A DNA stretch of 51,773 bases from Pelagibacteraceae bacterium AG-404-N13 (GTDB lineage: Bacteria > Pseudomonadota > Alphaproteobacteria > Pelagibacterales > Pelagibacteraceae), in NCBI GenBank assembly GCA_003216255.1, contig QCJD01000012.1, positions 1 through 51,773 of the forward strand. Reading direction: 5' to 3'. Every line of letters begins with the position of its first letter. Within the stretch, counting starts at the first letter, position 1. A program made the position numbers and the translations under genes. Of this stretch, positions 36,508-45,423 are shown piece after piece. Below the pieces are notes generated by a model. It was given only the letters and a program-made list of their open reading frames with translations, ran no database searches and had not been told where the DNA came from.

Positions 36508-36879
36508 TTATTTTTTTTGATCTAATGCGTGATTTTCACCATCGTTAACTGGAACATTTTCTATCTCAAATGGCTTGATACTTTCGACACAAGCAATGTT
36601 TACACCATATATTTTTGGGTTACTTCTAGGTCTGTTATGGGTATGAATGCCACAAACTTTACAAAAATAATGTTTAGCAGTATTTGTATAAAATTGATAA
36701 AGTGTTAAAAGTTTTTCACCTTTAGTAAGTTTAAAATCATCTGGCTGAACTACTCCTATAATATATCCTTTTCTTTTACAAATAGAACAATTGCAACGCA
36801 TAACTTTTTCAAATCCATTTTCAGGAACGTTAACTTCTGCTTCTATTCCACCACAATGACATGTTAATTTTTTCATCAT
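36508..36879 (-). CDS. GFA/CENP-V family zinc protein (second of two)
   Basis: A 123-aa protein of the glutathione-dependent formaldehyde-activating enzyme (GFA) family. Cysteine motifs CHCGGIEAEV, MRCNCSICKRKG and YFCKVCGIHTHN are the zinc ligands of the fold. True reactions of most members are unknown. A strong Shine-Dalgarno AGGAGG precedes two consecutive ATGs; spacing favours the second (36876), giving a product one residue shorter. It follows another, only distantly similar GFA gene by 17 bases. Confidence 0.85.
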   Translation of the reverse strand: MMKKLTCHCGGIEAEVNVPENGFEKVMRCNCSICKRKGYIIGVVQPDDFKLTKGEKLLTLYQFYTNTAKHYFCKVCGIHTHNRPRSNPKIYGVNIACVESIKPFEIENVPVNDGENHALDQKK

Positions 36880-36896
36880 TTAACCTCCTTTAAATT

Positions 36897-37379
36897 TTAT
36901 TTTGATCGAGTTTTTAAATATTCTTTATACCTTTCAAGACTTTCTTTTGGCCATGTTGTCTTTGCATCATACATTTTTTCAAAACAATTAACATCTTCTG
37001 AAAGGTTTAACCATGGGTCTTTGTCTTTTAAAAAGATATGTGCTTGGGGTGGAAACTTATCTGACTCTTTTAAAGTTTTAGTTCTAACATTTAGTCTACC
37101 TACTGCTGAATCATAATCGGTATAGAGATAGGTTCCACATTTAGTGCAGAAAAAAGCTCTAGATGCTGCACCGCTCCCTGCTGTAAGTTTAGTTGTCGAA
37201 ACTTCTCCATCAATCATTAAAGTATTTTCTAAAACACTTGTATTTACAACATACGAAGATCCAGTTAGAACCTTGCAATCTTTACAGTGACAAGCTTGGG
37301 TAAATAATGGCTTATCCGTGATTTGATATTTTACCTGTCCACAAATACATCCGCCCTCTAAATGTTCGCTTTTATTCAT
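36897..37379 (-). CDS. GFA/CENP-V family zinc protein (first of two)
   Basis: A 160-aa relative of the downstream GFA protein. It has CICGQVKYQI, QACHCKDCKVLTGSSYV and FFCTKCGTYLYTDYD as zinc motifs, and a C-terminal extension rich in charged and aromatic residues. Substrate unknown; glutathione adduct chemistry is the family's label and has been questioned for many members. Its start codon overlaps the stop of a 35-aa membrane peptide gene by 8 bases. Confidence 0.87.
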   Translation of the reverse strand: MNKSEHLEGGCICGQVKYQITDKPLFTQACHCKDCKVLTGSSYVVNTSVLENTLMIDGEVSTTKLTAGSGAASRAFFCTKCGTYLYTDYDSAVGRLNVRTKTLKESDKFPPQAHIFLKDKDPWLNLSEDVNCFEKMYDAKTTWPKESLERYKEYLKTRSK

Positions 37380-37479
37380 CTTTATTTTTTTTCAAAATTT
37401 TGGAAATTTCATCTACTCTTATTGCAATAGCTAGCACAATTCCCAATATACCTAATAACAACCAAGTTTCTAAATTCAT
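37372..37479 (-). CDS. 35-aa single-helix membrane peptide
   Basis: An uninterrupted 35-codon frame on the minus strand starting MNLETWLLLGILGIVLAIAI and ending in RVDEISKILKKNKDE: one hydrophobic helix with a charged, basic cytoplasmic tail. The stop TAA overlaps the GFA ATG (ATGAATAA), the arrangement of real coupled genes here. I know no family. It is first in a unit with two GFA genes, the kinase-like gene and tolC, and is divergent from umuDC. Confidence 0.6.
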   Translation of the reverse strand: MNLETWLLLGILGIVLAIAIRVDEISKILKKNKDE

Positions 37480-37544
37480 AGATTTAAACTATATCTGGTT
37501 ATACTTATCCACAACCCCACATTATTTATTTATAGATGTTCATG

Positions 37545-37566
37545 TTTTGATTCACTTTTGATTCAC
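37545..37566. repeat. Tandem 11-bp direct repeat in the GFA/umuD spacer
   Basis: TTTTGATTCAC occurs twice with no gap (37545-37555 and 37556-37566), one helical turn apart, about 65-95 bases upstream of the 35-aa gene and ahead of the umuD promoter. The spacing fits a site for a tandem-binding regulator or a two-copy expansion. Confidence 0.55.
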
Positions 37567-37590
37567 TTCCAGACTCAAAATACAACCTGA

Positions 37591-37637
37591 TTGACACTAT
37601 TGAATAACTTATATATTAATAAGAACAAAATAAGAAC
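37591..37637 (+). promoter_or_regulatory. umuD: umuDC promoter and LexA (SOS) box
   Basis: TTGACA (37591-37596) and TATTAA (37614-37619), 17 bases apart, form the promoter; TATATT at 37612 is an alternative -10. A perfect alphaproteobacterial SOS box GAAC-N7-GAAC lies at 37623-37637 over the expected start of transcription. The ATG at 37642 follows directly. Confidence 0.85.
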
Positions 37638-37641
37638 ATTT

Positions 37642-38037
37642 ATGAAGCTAACAGTACCATATTACTTACATAAAGCTGGCGCAGGTTTTCCATCGCCTGC
37701 CACAGACTACATCGAAGAAGATATCGATTTAAATGTTCATTTAATCAAAAATGTTCCAGCAACCTTCATCATAAGAGTTCAGGGAAAATCAATGGTGGAT
37801 GTTGGTATTAATGATGGTGATCTATTAGTTGTTGATAAGAGCTTAACGCCAAAAAATTTTTCAACTGTTATTGCAAATGTGCATGATGAATTGGTTGTTA
37901 AAAGTTTTGTTCAAGATAAAGACAAAAAATTTTTAACATCTGGTTCTAAAGAGTTTGTAGATCGAATTTTAATTAACGAAGAAGAAGATGTTTTTATCTG
38001 GGGAGTTGTAACTTATGTCATCCATTCAGTATACTAA
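37642..38037 (+). CDS. umuD: DNA polymerase V subunit UmuD (LexA-like self-cleaving protein)
   Basis: The 131-aa UmuD is converted by RecA-stimulated self-cleavage to UmuD', the partner of UmuC in translesion synthesis. The cleavage region [17 protein letters not shown] is at about residues 10-26, the nucleophile serine in [10 protein letters not shown] and the lysine in DELVVKSF. The true start is the ATG at 37642; an upstream in-frame TTG is part of the -35 box. umuC overlaps its end by 23 bases. Controlled by a perfect SOS box. Confidence 0.93.
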   Translation: MKLTVPYYLHKAGAGFPSPATDYIEEDIDLNVHLIKNVPATFIIRVQGKSMVDVGINDGDLLVVDKSLTPKNFSTVIANVHDELVVKSFVQDKDKKFLTSGSKEFVDRILINEEEDVFIWGVVTYVIHSVY

Positions 38038-39295
38038 GAAAATAGCATTAATTGATTGTAATTCTTTTTATGTTTCTTGTGAAAGATTGTTTAATCCTAA
38101 AATAAGAAAAAAACCTGTTGTTGTTTTATCTAATAATGATGGTTGTATCGTCTCAAGATCTAACGAAGCAAAAGCTTTGGGAATAAAAATGGGTGAACCT
38201 TATTTTAAAGCAAAAGATATAATTATTAAAAATGATGTTCAAGTTTTCTCGTCAAACTATTCTTTATATGGGGATCTCTCTAGAAGAGTAATGAGAACTC
38301 TTAAAAGATTTAATTCTGATATAGAAGTTTACTCAATCGATGAGGCATTTATGGATTTAACAAATTTTTCTGATAGTGAAGTTCTAGATGTAGGACAAGA
38401 GATTAGAGAAACAGTATTACAGTGGACAGGCATCCCAACAAGTATTGGTATCGCAAAAACAAAAACACTGAGTAAAGTTGCAAACCATATTGCAAAGAAA
38501 AAACAATCAGGTGTTACAAGTTTTATTGGTATTGATAATATAGATCCATTGCTAGAAAGAGTTGATATCAATGATGTTTGGGGAGTTGGTAGACAACTAA
38601 CAAAATTTTATCATAAAAATGGAATTTATAATGCTAAACAATTAAAAAATAAATCTAATACATGGATTAAAAAAAATTCAAATGTTTTAGGATCAAGAAC
38701 TGCGATGGAACTCAGAGGTATTTCTTGTATTGATTTGGAAAAAACGAAATCAAAAAGGAAGAGTTGTGTAGTATCAAGATCTTTTGGTCAGAGAATAGAA
38801 AAATATCAAGAATTAAAAGAAGCAGTTGCAGGTTATTGTTTAAATGCTTGTGAAAAAATTAGATCAGAAACTTTAGTTGCAAAATCAATTACTGTATTTA
38901 TAAGAACCAGTCCATTTCAAAGTCGATTTGGATATTATTCAAATTCAAAAACAATTGATTTTCCAATTGGCACAAACGACAGTATTGAGATTGTAAAAAC
39001 AGCTTTAACTGCTTTAGAAAGTATTTTTAAAAATGGTTATCGTTATCAAAAAGCGGGAGTATTATTATCTGGATTATCAGAAGCTACTAATAATAAAAAT
39101 CTATTCTCTTCTGAAAAAGATGAAAAAATAAATAGCTTAATGAAGTCTATCGATAATACTAATTATAGATATGGCAGATCAACTTTAAGCCTTGCAAGTG
39201 CTGGGGTTCATAAGAGATGGAATATGAAAAGAGAATACTCTTCTAAAATAGATACGGCCGATTTTCATTATTTACCAACAATAAAAGCCATCTAA
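38015..39295 (+). CDS. umuC: Y-family DNA polymerase V catalytic subunit UmuC
   Basis: Translesion polymerase; copies past UV lesions once UmuD has been cleaved. The 426-aa protein shows the palm motifs [19 protein letters not shown] and [11 protein letters not shown] with catalytic acidic residues, [17 protein letters not shown], then helix-hairpin-helix DVWGVGRQL and a little-finger region. It overlaps umuD and is under the same SOS control. Its stop shares CTAA with the convergent alginate-lyase-like gene. Complete. Confidence 0.95.
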   Translation: MSSIQYTKKIALIDCNSFYVSCERLFNPKIRKKPVVVLSNNDGCIVSRSNEAKALGIKMGEPYFKAKDIIIKNDVQVFSSNYSLYGDLSRRVMRTLKRFNSDIEVYSIDEAFMDLTNFSDSEVLDVGQEIRETVLQWTGIPTSIGIAKTKTLSKVANHIAKKKQSGVTSFIGIDNIDPLLERVDINDVWGVGRQLTKFYHKNGIYNAKQLKNKSNTWIKKNSNVLGSRTAMELRGISCIDLEKTKSKRKSCVVSRSFGQRIEKYQELKEAVAGYCLNACEKIRSETLVAKSITVFIRTSPFQSRFGYYSNSKTIDFPIGTNDSIEIVKTALTALESIFKNGYRYQKAGVLLSGLSEATNNKNLFSSEKDEKINSLMKSIDNTNYRYGRSTLSLASAGVHKRWNMKREYSSKIDTADFHYLPTIKAI

Positions 39296-40599
39296 TTAAT
39301 ATTAACACTATTAGCATAATAACAGGCTTGAGATCCGCCAAAGCCAAAATCATTAACAAATTTCTTTCTATCGCTTGGTAATGCTTCTAACCATTTGTTA
39401 ATTATTTCGTTACCATTATTATCAAAGTTATTAGATAGATAAGGAATTACCCATGCAATTGATGCCATGGTACCACTAAATTTATAAGCAAATGCTATAT
39501 CCTGATTTTTTGATACTAAATGCTTTAGTTTGATGTTTTTATCGGACCAACCTTTAGATAAAAATTCAATCATTTTATGTAAATCTACTTTTTTTTTAGT
39601 TTTAATTTCGTATAAGTCATAACCTTGGGATTTTGCGATTTCAGCTATCATTACCATTGCTCCAACTACTTGATTCATTTTTTTCAATGCTCTTTTATTT
39701 CTTTTGCTAGCATCTTTTACGTTTCTAACTTCAAACTTATGACTTCCATCTTTTCTAGTATTTAGTAAAGCTGCATAAAAACCTTTTATACCTGCTTGAA
39801 AATATTTATCATTGCCAGACACTGATCCCCATAATGTATAAACAAAAGTTCTTTGCATCTCTGTATGAATTCCTGCAGGCATTCCATCTCCAGATCCATC
39901 ATCATGTCCTTGACTAGCACTTGCTGCAACTAAATATTCTAGCCAATCATGTGCTATTTTTTTTTCTTCAGGATTAAAAATATCTAATTCACTTAAAACC
40001 CCATAGGCTATAATTATATTAGTTATAGTATCTCTTAAATTCCAGAAAGTATCCACATATCCCCAGTTCATACCCCCTTGTTTTGATCCAGTGTCAGGAT
40101 ATAAGTGAGAAAAAGATCTTTCTTTAGCCCAACTTAACATTAGGTCTTTAATTTCAATTAACGGTTCTCTCTTGCCCTTCTTTAACCAATTTTGCAGTCC
40201 ATAATTCATGGTTTGACTATATTCGGCAGCGTAATTAGCATGTGAAAGAAAGTGGCCTCCAGGTTTCCACAAATGTCCTTTTATTTCAAGAGTTGGTTGT
40301 AAATTTGGCAACATAGTAAAAAAACAATTTTTGTAAAATATTTTCGGATTATTATTTCTTTCGTTTTCAAGTTTTTTAGCAGAAAAAAAAGTGATACCGG
40401 GTTTAGTTGTCTTATAATTTTCAAAACTTCCCTCCCAATTTTTAATCGATTTAAATTTTATTTTTTCATCACTTACTGAATTCATTACGTTTTTTTCTAT
40501 TTCAATTTTATCTAAGGTAAATGCATCAAGATATTCATTACTAAAACTATTGTTTAGAAAAAAAATATTTAAAATCAAAAAGAGTATTAATTTTTTCAT
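39292..40599 (-). CDS. Exported alginate-lyase-like protein
   Basis: A 435-aa secreted protein: signal peptide (about 1-20, ending FLNNSFS), then a helical domain similar to the alpha/alpha-toroid alginate lyase family (Pfam Alginate_lyase). Family-like landmarks are [36 protein letters not shown] and a GSHKFEVRN...[15 protein letters not shown] region. Substrate is unproven and it may act on a cell-envelope glycan instead of alginate. It follows the GT2 gene directly (stop and start adjacent), so its place in a glycan operon is clear. Similarity is recognised at fold level only. Confidence 0.65.
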   Translation of the reverse strand: MKKLILFLILNIFFLNNSFSNEYLDAFTLDKIEIEKNVMNSVSDEKIKFKSIKNWEGSFENYKTTKPGITFFSAKKLENERNNNPKIFYKNCFFTMLPNLQPTLEIKGHLWKPGGHFLSHANYAAEYSQTMNYGLQNWLKKGKREPLIEIKDLMLSWAKERSFSHLYPDTGSKQGGMNWGYVDTFWNLRDTITNIIIAYGVLSELDIFNPEEKKIAHDWLEYLVAASASQGHDDGSGDGMPAGIHTEMQRTFVYTLWGSVSGNDKYFQAGIKGFYAALLNTRKDGSHKFEVRNVKDASKRNKRALKKMNQVVGAMVMIAEIAKSQGYDLYEIKTKKKVDLHKMIEFLSKGWSDKNIKLKHLVSKNQDIAFAYKFSGTMASIAWVIPYLSNNFDNNGNEIINKWLEALPSDRKKFVNDFGFGGSQACYYANSVNIN

Positions 40600-41469
40600 T
40601 TATTTTATATTATCAATACTTGAAATATTTGATAATGAATTTTTTAATAATTCTAAATTTTCTCTCTTTGAAATTGAAAATACTAAAACTATTAATAATA
40701 TTATTAATGGTATTGGTATAAGCATAATCGCTGAAATATTTTGATGAATTAAAAATAAATATACTATTAAAAAGAATATAGATCTAATTAGTACACTTAA
40801 TTTAAAAACTGAAATTATTGATAAGGAGTGAATAATCAAATTTTTAAAACTCATTTTAGATGGATCAAAATATCTTGTACCTCTAATTGATGAAACAATA
40901 GACCTATCTTTTTCTAACTTTGTTAAGGCTCCTGAAAAACTACTCCAAGTGGCTTTATCATTAATCATTTTTTCTACAGTTGTTCTTGGAAGGCAAGTAT
41001 AGTTTCCAAATTTTATTGATTGCCCTGTAAATGCAAAAGTTAATATTTTGTGAATACTATAACAAAATTTAAACATTAAACTTTCAGATCTTTTTACTCT
41101 TTCACCTACAATGGGTTTATCTGAAGTATAATTTAGATATTCTACAAAATTCTTTATTTCTTCTGGTCTATCTTCGCCATCACCATCCATGGGTATTACA
41201 TAATCAAATTCTTCTTTTTCAAATATATGTTTTAGTCCTGTAGCAATACATCTTGCATGACCTCTATTTTCTTTCATATTAATGATTTTAATGGACTGTA
41301 AATTCTCAGTGTTTAAAGCATTTATTGATTGTTGGTCTGTGGATGCATCATTAATAATTATAATTGAGAATTGGCTTTGTAATCCTGCAATATTTGAATT
41401 TATTTCTTCTAATAATTTTGATGCAGATTGCCAATCATTATAAATTGGAACTAAAATTATTATTTTCAT
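40600..41469 (-). CDS. GT2 glycosyltransferase, polyprenyl-phosphate sugar synthase-like
   Basis: A 289-aa membrane-anchored GT2 enzyme. The GT-A domain shows ILVPIYNDWQSASKLL, IIINDASTD and the acidic VIPMDGDGEDRPEEI, and two hydrophobic segments at about 215-255 anchor it in the membrane. Enzymes of this layout usually load a sugar on undecaprenyl phosphate for a GT39/GT-C transferase, which is encoded upstream here. The ATG overlaps the stop of a 39-aa membrane peptide gene (TAATG). The sugar is unknown. Confidence 0.82.
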   Translation of the reverse strand: MKIIILVPIYNDWQSASKLLEEINSNIAGLQSQFSIIIINDASTDQQSINALNTENLQSIKIINMKENRGHARCIATGLKHIFEKEEFDYVIPMDGDGEDRPEEIKNFVEYLNYTSDKPIVGERVKRSESLMFKFCYSIHKILTFAFTGQSIKFGNYTCLPRTTVEKMINDKATWSSFSGALTKLEKDRSIVSSIRGTRYFDPSKMSFKNLIIHSLSIISVFKLSVLIRSIFFLIVYLFLIHQNISAIMLIPIPLIILLIVLVFSISKRENLELLKNSLSNISSIDNIK

Positions 41470-41588
41470 TATGATACCGAGCTTATTAATCTAAACAAAG
41501 TTGCAAAAAAACCATATCCTGAAAATTCTATTGCAGTAATAATTACTATTATAAGAAGTAATTTTTTTTGTTTATCACTAATATTCAT
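41469..41588 (-). CDS. 39-aa single-helix membrane peptide
   Basis: A 39-codon frame on the minus strand: MNISDKQKKLLLIIVIITAI, then EFSGYGFFATLFRLISSVS. It has a short basic N-terminus and one hydrophobic helix at about residues 10-28. The stop TAA overlaps the GT2 ATG by one base and the start is 6 bases after the GT39 stop, so it is embedded and coupled in the operon. No family recognised. It could be a small accessory or flipping subunit between GT39 and GT2, which is speculation. Confidence 0.65.
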   Translation of the reverse strand: MNISDKQKKLLLIIVIITAIEFSGYGFFATLFRLISSVS

Positions 41589-41594
41589 AATTAA

Positions 41595-42890
41595 TTACTT
41601 ATATTTTATACATTCTAAATTTATATTACAAAGAAAGACATTGTTAGAATCATAAATCCACTTTGGTCTCTCGTCTAAATGGTATGATATGTTGCCTGCT
41701 AACCATTCATTCCCTTTTACAAAACTTAAATCACCGGTAACTTGAACTTGATCATCATAAAATTGTTTAGCTTTTTTTGCCTCTTCTTTACCTTGATAGT
41801 CTGTTCTTTTATCTGTTTTAGTTATTGAAACATAAGCATAAGCAAATGGAGAAAAAATAAATAAAACTAAAAATACTGCAATAAAACCTTTTAGTTTATT
41901 CAAATTAATTTGAGATTGAAAAATATAAATAACCAGAACCCCAAAAAATAAATAAAAAGGTGTCATCCACATAGTTCTAATTTTAACTCCCATAATCGTT
42001 GAGGTTAGAAACACTAAGGCTATTGGAGTAATATTTATAACTAATAAAAACATAAGTTTATTATCTTGTAAATTAATTTTTGTTTTTAATTTGTTATTTA
42101 AAAATAAGAGCATTACGAAGAAAGGAATTAATATTCCAATTTGCTTACCTAGAAATATTAAAGGATGCCTGATATGATTTATAATATGTGAGTCTTCTGC
42201 GCCAGTTCTATGAAGTCCATAAGTAATGGTTATATAGTTATTTTCTGTTAACCAAATTAGATGTGGTATCAAAACTATAAAAAAAGAAATTATAGATATC
42301 ATACATTTAAAATCGATTTTCTTTTTATAAATCATATAAATTAAATAAATATCTATCGCTAAACCTAAATAAACAAATAAGTATTTCGATAAAAATCCAA
42401 ATCCGGCAAATAATCCAAGCAAAAACCAATCTATAATTTTATTATCTTTAAAACCTTTCCAAAAATATAAAACAGTTAAAGCCCAAAAAGGCATCAAACA
42501 AACATTCACATTAAATTCTGGAGTTGTAAAATTATAGAAATAAATTCCCTCTAATAATAAAACAGATAATAAACAAAAAATTTTGTTTTCAAAAAAATCT
42601 TCTGCAAATTTAAAAATTGCAAAAAAGGAAATAATTACACAAATTTGACTTAACAAATAGTAAACCCAATCTTGATTGCCAAAAATTTGATAAAATACTT
42701 CTGATAAAAAAGCGCTCATTGGAGGATGTTTATTAAATCCCCAGTCTAAATTACTTCCCCAAGCAAGTGCCTCGATTGTATCTAGTGGTAAATTATTATT
42801 TGTTAAAGTCGGTACTAAAGTCCAAATAATTAAATGTGTTATTATAAAAATATAAAATAAGTTGGTTAAATTCTTTTTATTTAAAGCCAT
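41595..42890 (-). CDS. GT39-like membrane glycosyltransferase (ArnT/PMT type)
   Basis: A 431-aa protein with about ten to twelve membrane helices. The N-terminal FNKHPPMSAFLSEVFYQIFG, preceded by NLDWG, resembles the first periplasmic loop with the conserved acidic residue in the GT39/ArnT family, which transfers sugars from polyprenyl phosphate to lipid A, proteins or glycans. I start it at the ATG at 42890; a TTG 18 bases upstream is less likely. First gene of an operon with the 39-aa peptide, GT2 and the alginate-lyase-like gene. Acceptor unknown. Confidence 0.82.
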   Translation of the reverse strand: MALNKKNLTNLFYIFIITHLIIWTLVPTLTNNNLPLDTIEALAWGSNLDWGFNKHPPMSAFLSEVFYQIFGNQDWVYYLLSQICVIISFFAIFKFAEDFFENKIFCLLSVLLLEGIYFYNFTTPEFNVNVCLMPFWALTVLYFWKGFKDNKIIDWFLLGLFAGFGFLSKYLFVYLGLAIDIYLIYMIYKKKIDFKCMISIISFFIVLIPHLIWLTENNYITITYGLHRTGAEDSHIINHIRHPLIFLGKQIGILIPFFVMLLFLNNKLKTKINLQDNKLMFLLVINITPIALVFLTSTIMGVKIRTMWMTPFYLFFGVLVIYIFQSQINLNKLKGFIAVFLVLFIFSPFAYAYVSITKTDKRTDYQGKEEAKKAKQFYDDQVQVTGDLSFVKGNEWLAGNISYHLDERPKWIYDSNNVFLCNINLECIKYK

Positions 42891-42919
42891 TTTTGTCAAT
42901 TTATACAATTAATACGTCC

Positions 42920-42947
42920 TTGACACCCAATAATTCGTGAATATATT
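42920..42947 (+). promoter_or_regulatory. dksA: dksA promoter
   Basis: A perfect -35 TTGACA (42920-42925) is followed after 16 bases by TATATT (42942-42947). Transcription would start near 42954, leaving about 16 bases before the ATG at 42970 and excluding an upstream in-frame GTG as start. Confidence 0.75.
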
Positions 42948-42969
42948 CACCAAATTCAAAAATTTGATC

Positions 42970-43386
42970 ATGGTAAAGATCTCTAAAACATACATTCCAA
43001 AAGAAAAAGAAAAATACATGTGCGCAAAACATCTTGAATTTTTTAAACTTAAATTAATGGAATGGAAAAAAGATCTTAAAAGATCTAATAGTGAAGCGAT
43101 ATTTAATGCTTCTATGGATGATAATAGTTCATCAGCAGATATAGTTGACCAGGCAAGTTCTTATACAGAAAAAAATGTTGAAATGAGAGCTATCAATAGG
43201 CAAATAAAGCTTATTTCTAAAATAGATGGTGCGCTTAAAAAAATACAAAATGGTACATATGGTTTTTGTGAGGAAACAGGTGAACCAATAGGTTTAAAGA
43301 GATTGATGGCAAGACCCGTGGCTACATTATGTATTGCAGCTCAAGAAAAACACGAAAAGAACGAAAAAGTTTACGCAGACGACTAA
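42970..43386 (+). CDS. dksA: RNA polymerase-binding transcription factor DksA
   Basis: DksA works with ppGpp in the RNA polymerase secondary channel. The 138-aa protein has the alphaproteobacterial N-terminus YIPKEKEKYMCAKHLEFF, a long coiled coil, and the C-terminal globular domain GTYGFCEETGEPIGLKRLMA then ARPVATLCIAAQEKH. Only one cysteine of each CxxC pair remains (CEET, CIAA), as in other two-cysteine DksA variants. The ATG at 42970 is fixed by the promoter. Stop shares CTAA with the convergent GST gene. Confidence 0.93.
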   Translation: MVKISKTYIPKEKEKYMCAKHLEFFKLKLMEWKKDLKRSNSEAIFNASMDDNSSSADIVDQASSYTEKNVEMRAINRQIKLISKIDGALKKIQNGTYGFCEETGEPIGLKRLMARPVATLCIAAQEKHEKNEKVYADD

Positions 43387-44012
43387 GGTAAGGGTATCCC
43401 CAAATTTTTGTCCATAAATTTATAGCCTCTATCTACAGCAGGGCGTTTTGCAATTTCCAAATACCATCTACTAAGATTGCTATGCTTTTCTAACCCAATA
43501 TCATGCCATTCGTGTCTTGCTATCCATGGCCATGTAGCAATATCAGCTATTGAATAATTTTCTCCAGCAAGAAATTTTGATTGCCCTAATCTTTCATTTA
43601 AATCACGATAAATTGATTTAGCTATATCAAAATATCTTTTTTCACCAAATTCGCTTTTTCCAGAATTGTAATGATGAAATTGATGATGTTGACCAATCAT
43701 GGGACCAACATATCCCATTTGACCCATTAACCACTGATTAATTTTAAGTCTATTTTCTTTATCATAAAATTTATTACTTTTTTCACCCAGATACATAAGG
43801 ATTGCACCAGACTCAAACACAGATTCTTTTTTGTTATCATGATCGATAATCACTGGAATTTTACTAAATGGACTAATTTTTTTAAATTCAGGGTGGAATT
43901 GTTCTTTTTTTCCAAGGTCAACTTTAGTTACTTTATAATCAAAACCAATTTCTTCCAGCATTATACTTATTTTTTTTCCGTTGGGAGTGTCTGCTGAAAA
44001 TAACTCTATCAC
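43383..44012 (-). CDS. Glutathione S-transferase family protein (Nu-class, YfcG/YghU-like)
   Basis: A 209-aa protein with an N-terminal thioredoxin fold (SADTPNGKKISIMLEEIGFDY, quoted as TPNGKKISIMLEEIGFDY, and KISPFSKIPVIID) and the helical C-terminal domain QWLMGQMGYVGPMIGQHHQF, the hallmark of Nu-class enzymes, which have disulfide reductase activity. Its start is GTG overlapping the stop of the ferredoxin reductase gene (GTGA), making it the last gene of the group proteorhodopsin-ferredoxin-reductase-GST. Confidence 0.88.
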   Translation of the reverse strand: MIELFSADTPNGKKISIMLEEIGFDYKVTKVDLGKKEQFHPEFKKISPFSKIPVIIDHDNKKESVFESGAILMYLGEKSNKFYDKENRLKINQWLMGQMGYVGPMIGQHHQFHHYNSGKSEFGEKRYFDIAKSIYRDLNERLGQSKFLAGENYSIADIATWPWIARHEWHDIGLEKHSNLSRWYLEIAKRPAVDRGYKFMDKNLGIPLP

Positions 44013-45024
44013 TCCTTAACGCCCAACCTATCTTTAACTGCTTTTGAAGTAGTTGTGAATTCAAGTTTATACTTTTCATTTGGTCTGGAATATTTAAAAC
44101 ATCCTCTTGCAGCTAAAGCACCCTCATGGAAACCTGATAAAATAAGTTTAAGTTTTCCAGGATAAAAACAAATATCGCCGATAGCAAATATGCCCTTTTT
44201 ATTAGTCTCAAAATTTTCTGTGTTAACTGGTATTAATTTTTTATCAATATTTAAGCCCCAATCTAAGATGGGTCCTAATTGCATTATTAAGCCAAAAAAA
44301 CCTAGAACATAGTCTGCATTAATAGATCTTATTTCTCCATCATCTCCTTTGATTTCAACGCTTTCTAGTGTTCCATTACCTTTTACATCTTTGATAGAAA
44401 ATTTAGTTAAAACATCTAATTTCTTTTCTTTTTTCAGTTCATATAATTTTTCAACACTAGCTCCAGCTCCTCTAAATTCATCTCTTCTATGTATTAATGT
44501 AACTTTAGAATTCTTTGATAATTCAATAGCCCAATCTAGTGCACTATCTCCTCCGCCGAAAATAACTACCGATTTACCCTTAAAAATGGTCTTATCTTTT
44601 ATTGAATATAAAACAGATTTTCCTTCAAATTTTTCACAATTTTTAGTTGGAAATTTTCTAGGTTCAAAAGATCCAACTCCACCTGCAATAATAATGTTAG
44701 TTGTTAAAAATTCTTTGCCTTTAGAGGTTTTTACCAACCATCTATCGTTTTCATTTTTTATTTCTTGAACTCTGTCACTTAAATGAGATTTAAAATTAAA
44801 AGGTTTAATTTGTTCAATTAAATTATTTGTGAGTTCTTCTCCAGTGCATTCTGGAATTGCGGGTATATCATAAATCGGTTTATCTGGATAAAGTTCTATA
44901 CATTGGCCACCAAGTTTATCAAGATTATCGACTATTTCACATTTAAGTCCTATGATGCCCAATTGATGTGCGCAAAATAAACCTGTGGGTCCAGCTCCAA
45001 CAATTAAAACATCTGTATCAATCA

Positions 45025-45025
<1 letters not shown>
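44009..45025 (-). CDS. TrxR-like ferredoxin-NADP(+) reductase
   Basis: A 338-aa flavoprotein with the two dinucleotide sites DVLIVGAGPTGLFCAHQLG and VVIFGGGDSALDWAIEL and the C-terminal FAIGDICFYPGKLKLI. It resembles thioredoxin reductase but has no CxxC redox motif, so it fits the ferredoxin/flavodoxin-NADP reductase group that exchanges electrons between ferredoxin and NADPH. The start overlaps the ferredoxin stop (TAATG), so the partner is encoded next to it. Confidence 0.92.
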
Positions 45026-45402
<377 letters not shown>

Positions 45403-45423
45403 ATTAATTATTTAACTCTACTA

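Noticed and set aside
37591-37641. TTG-started longer UmuD
   Set aside because: The TTG is the -35 box and the region holds the -10 and SOS box.
42937-42969. GTG-started longer DksA
   Set aside because: It lies inside the TTGACA/TATATT promoter.
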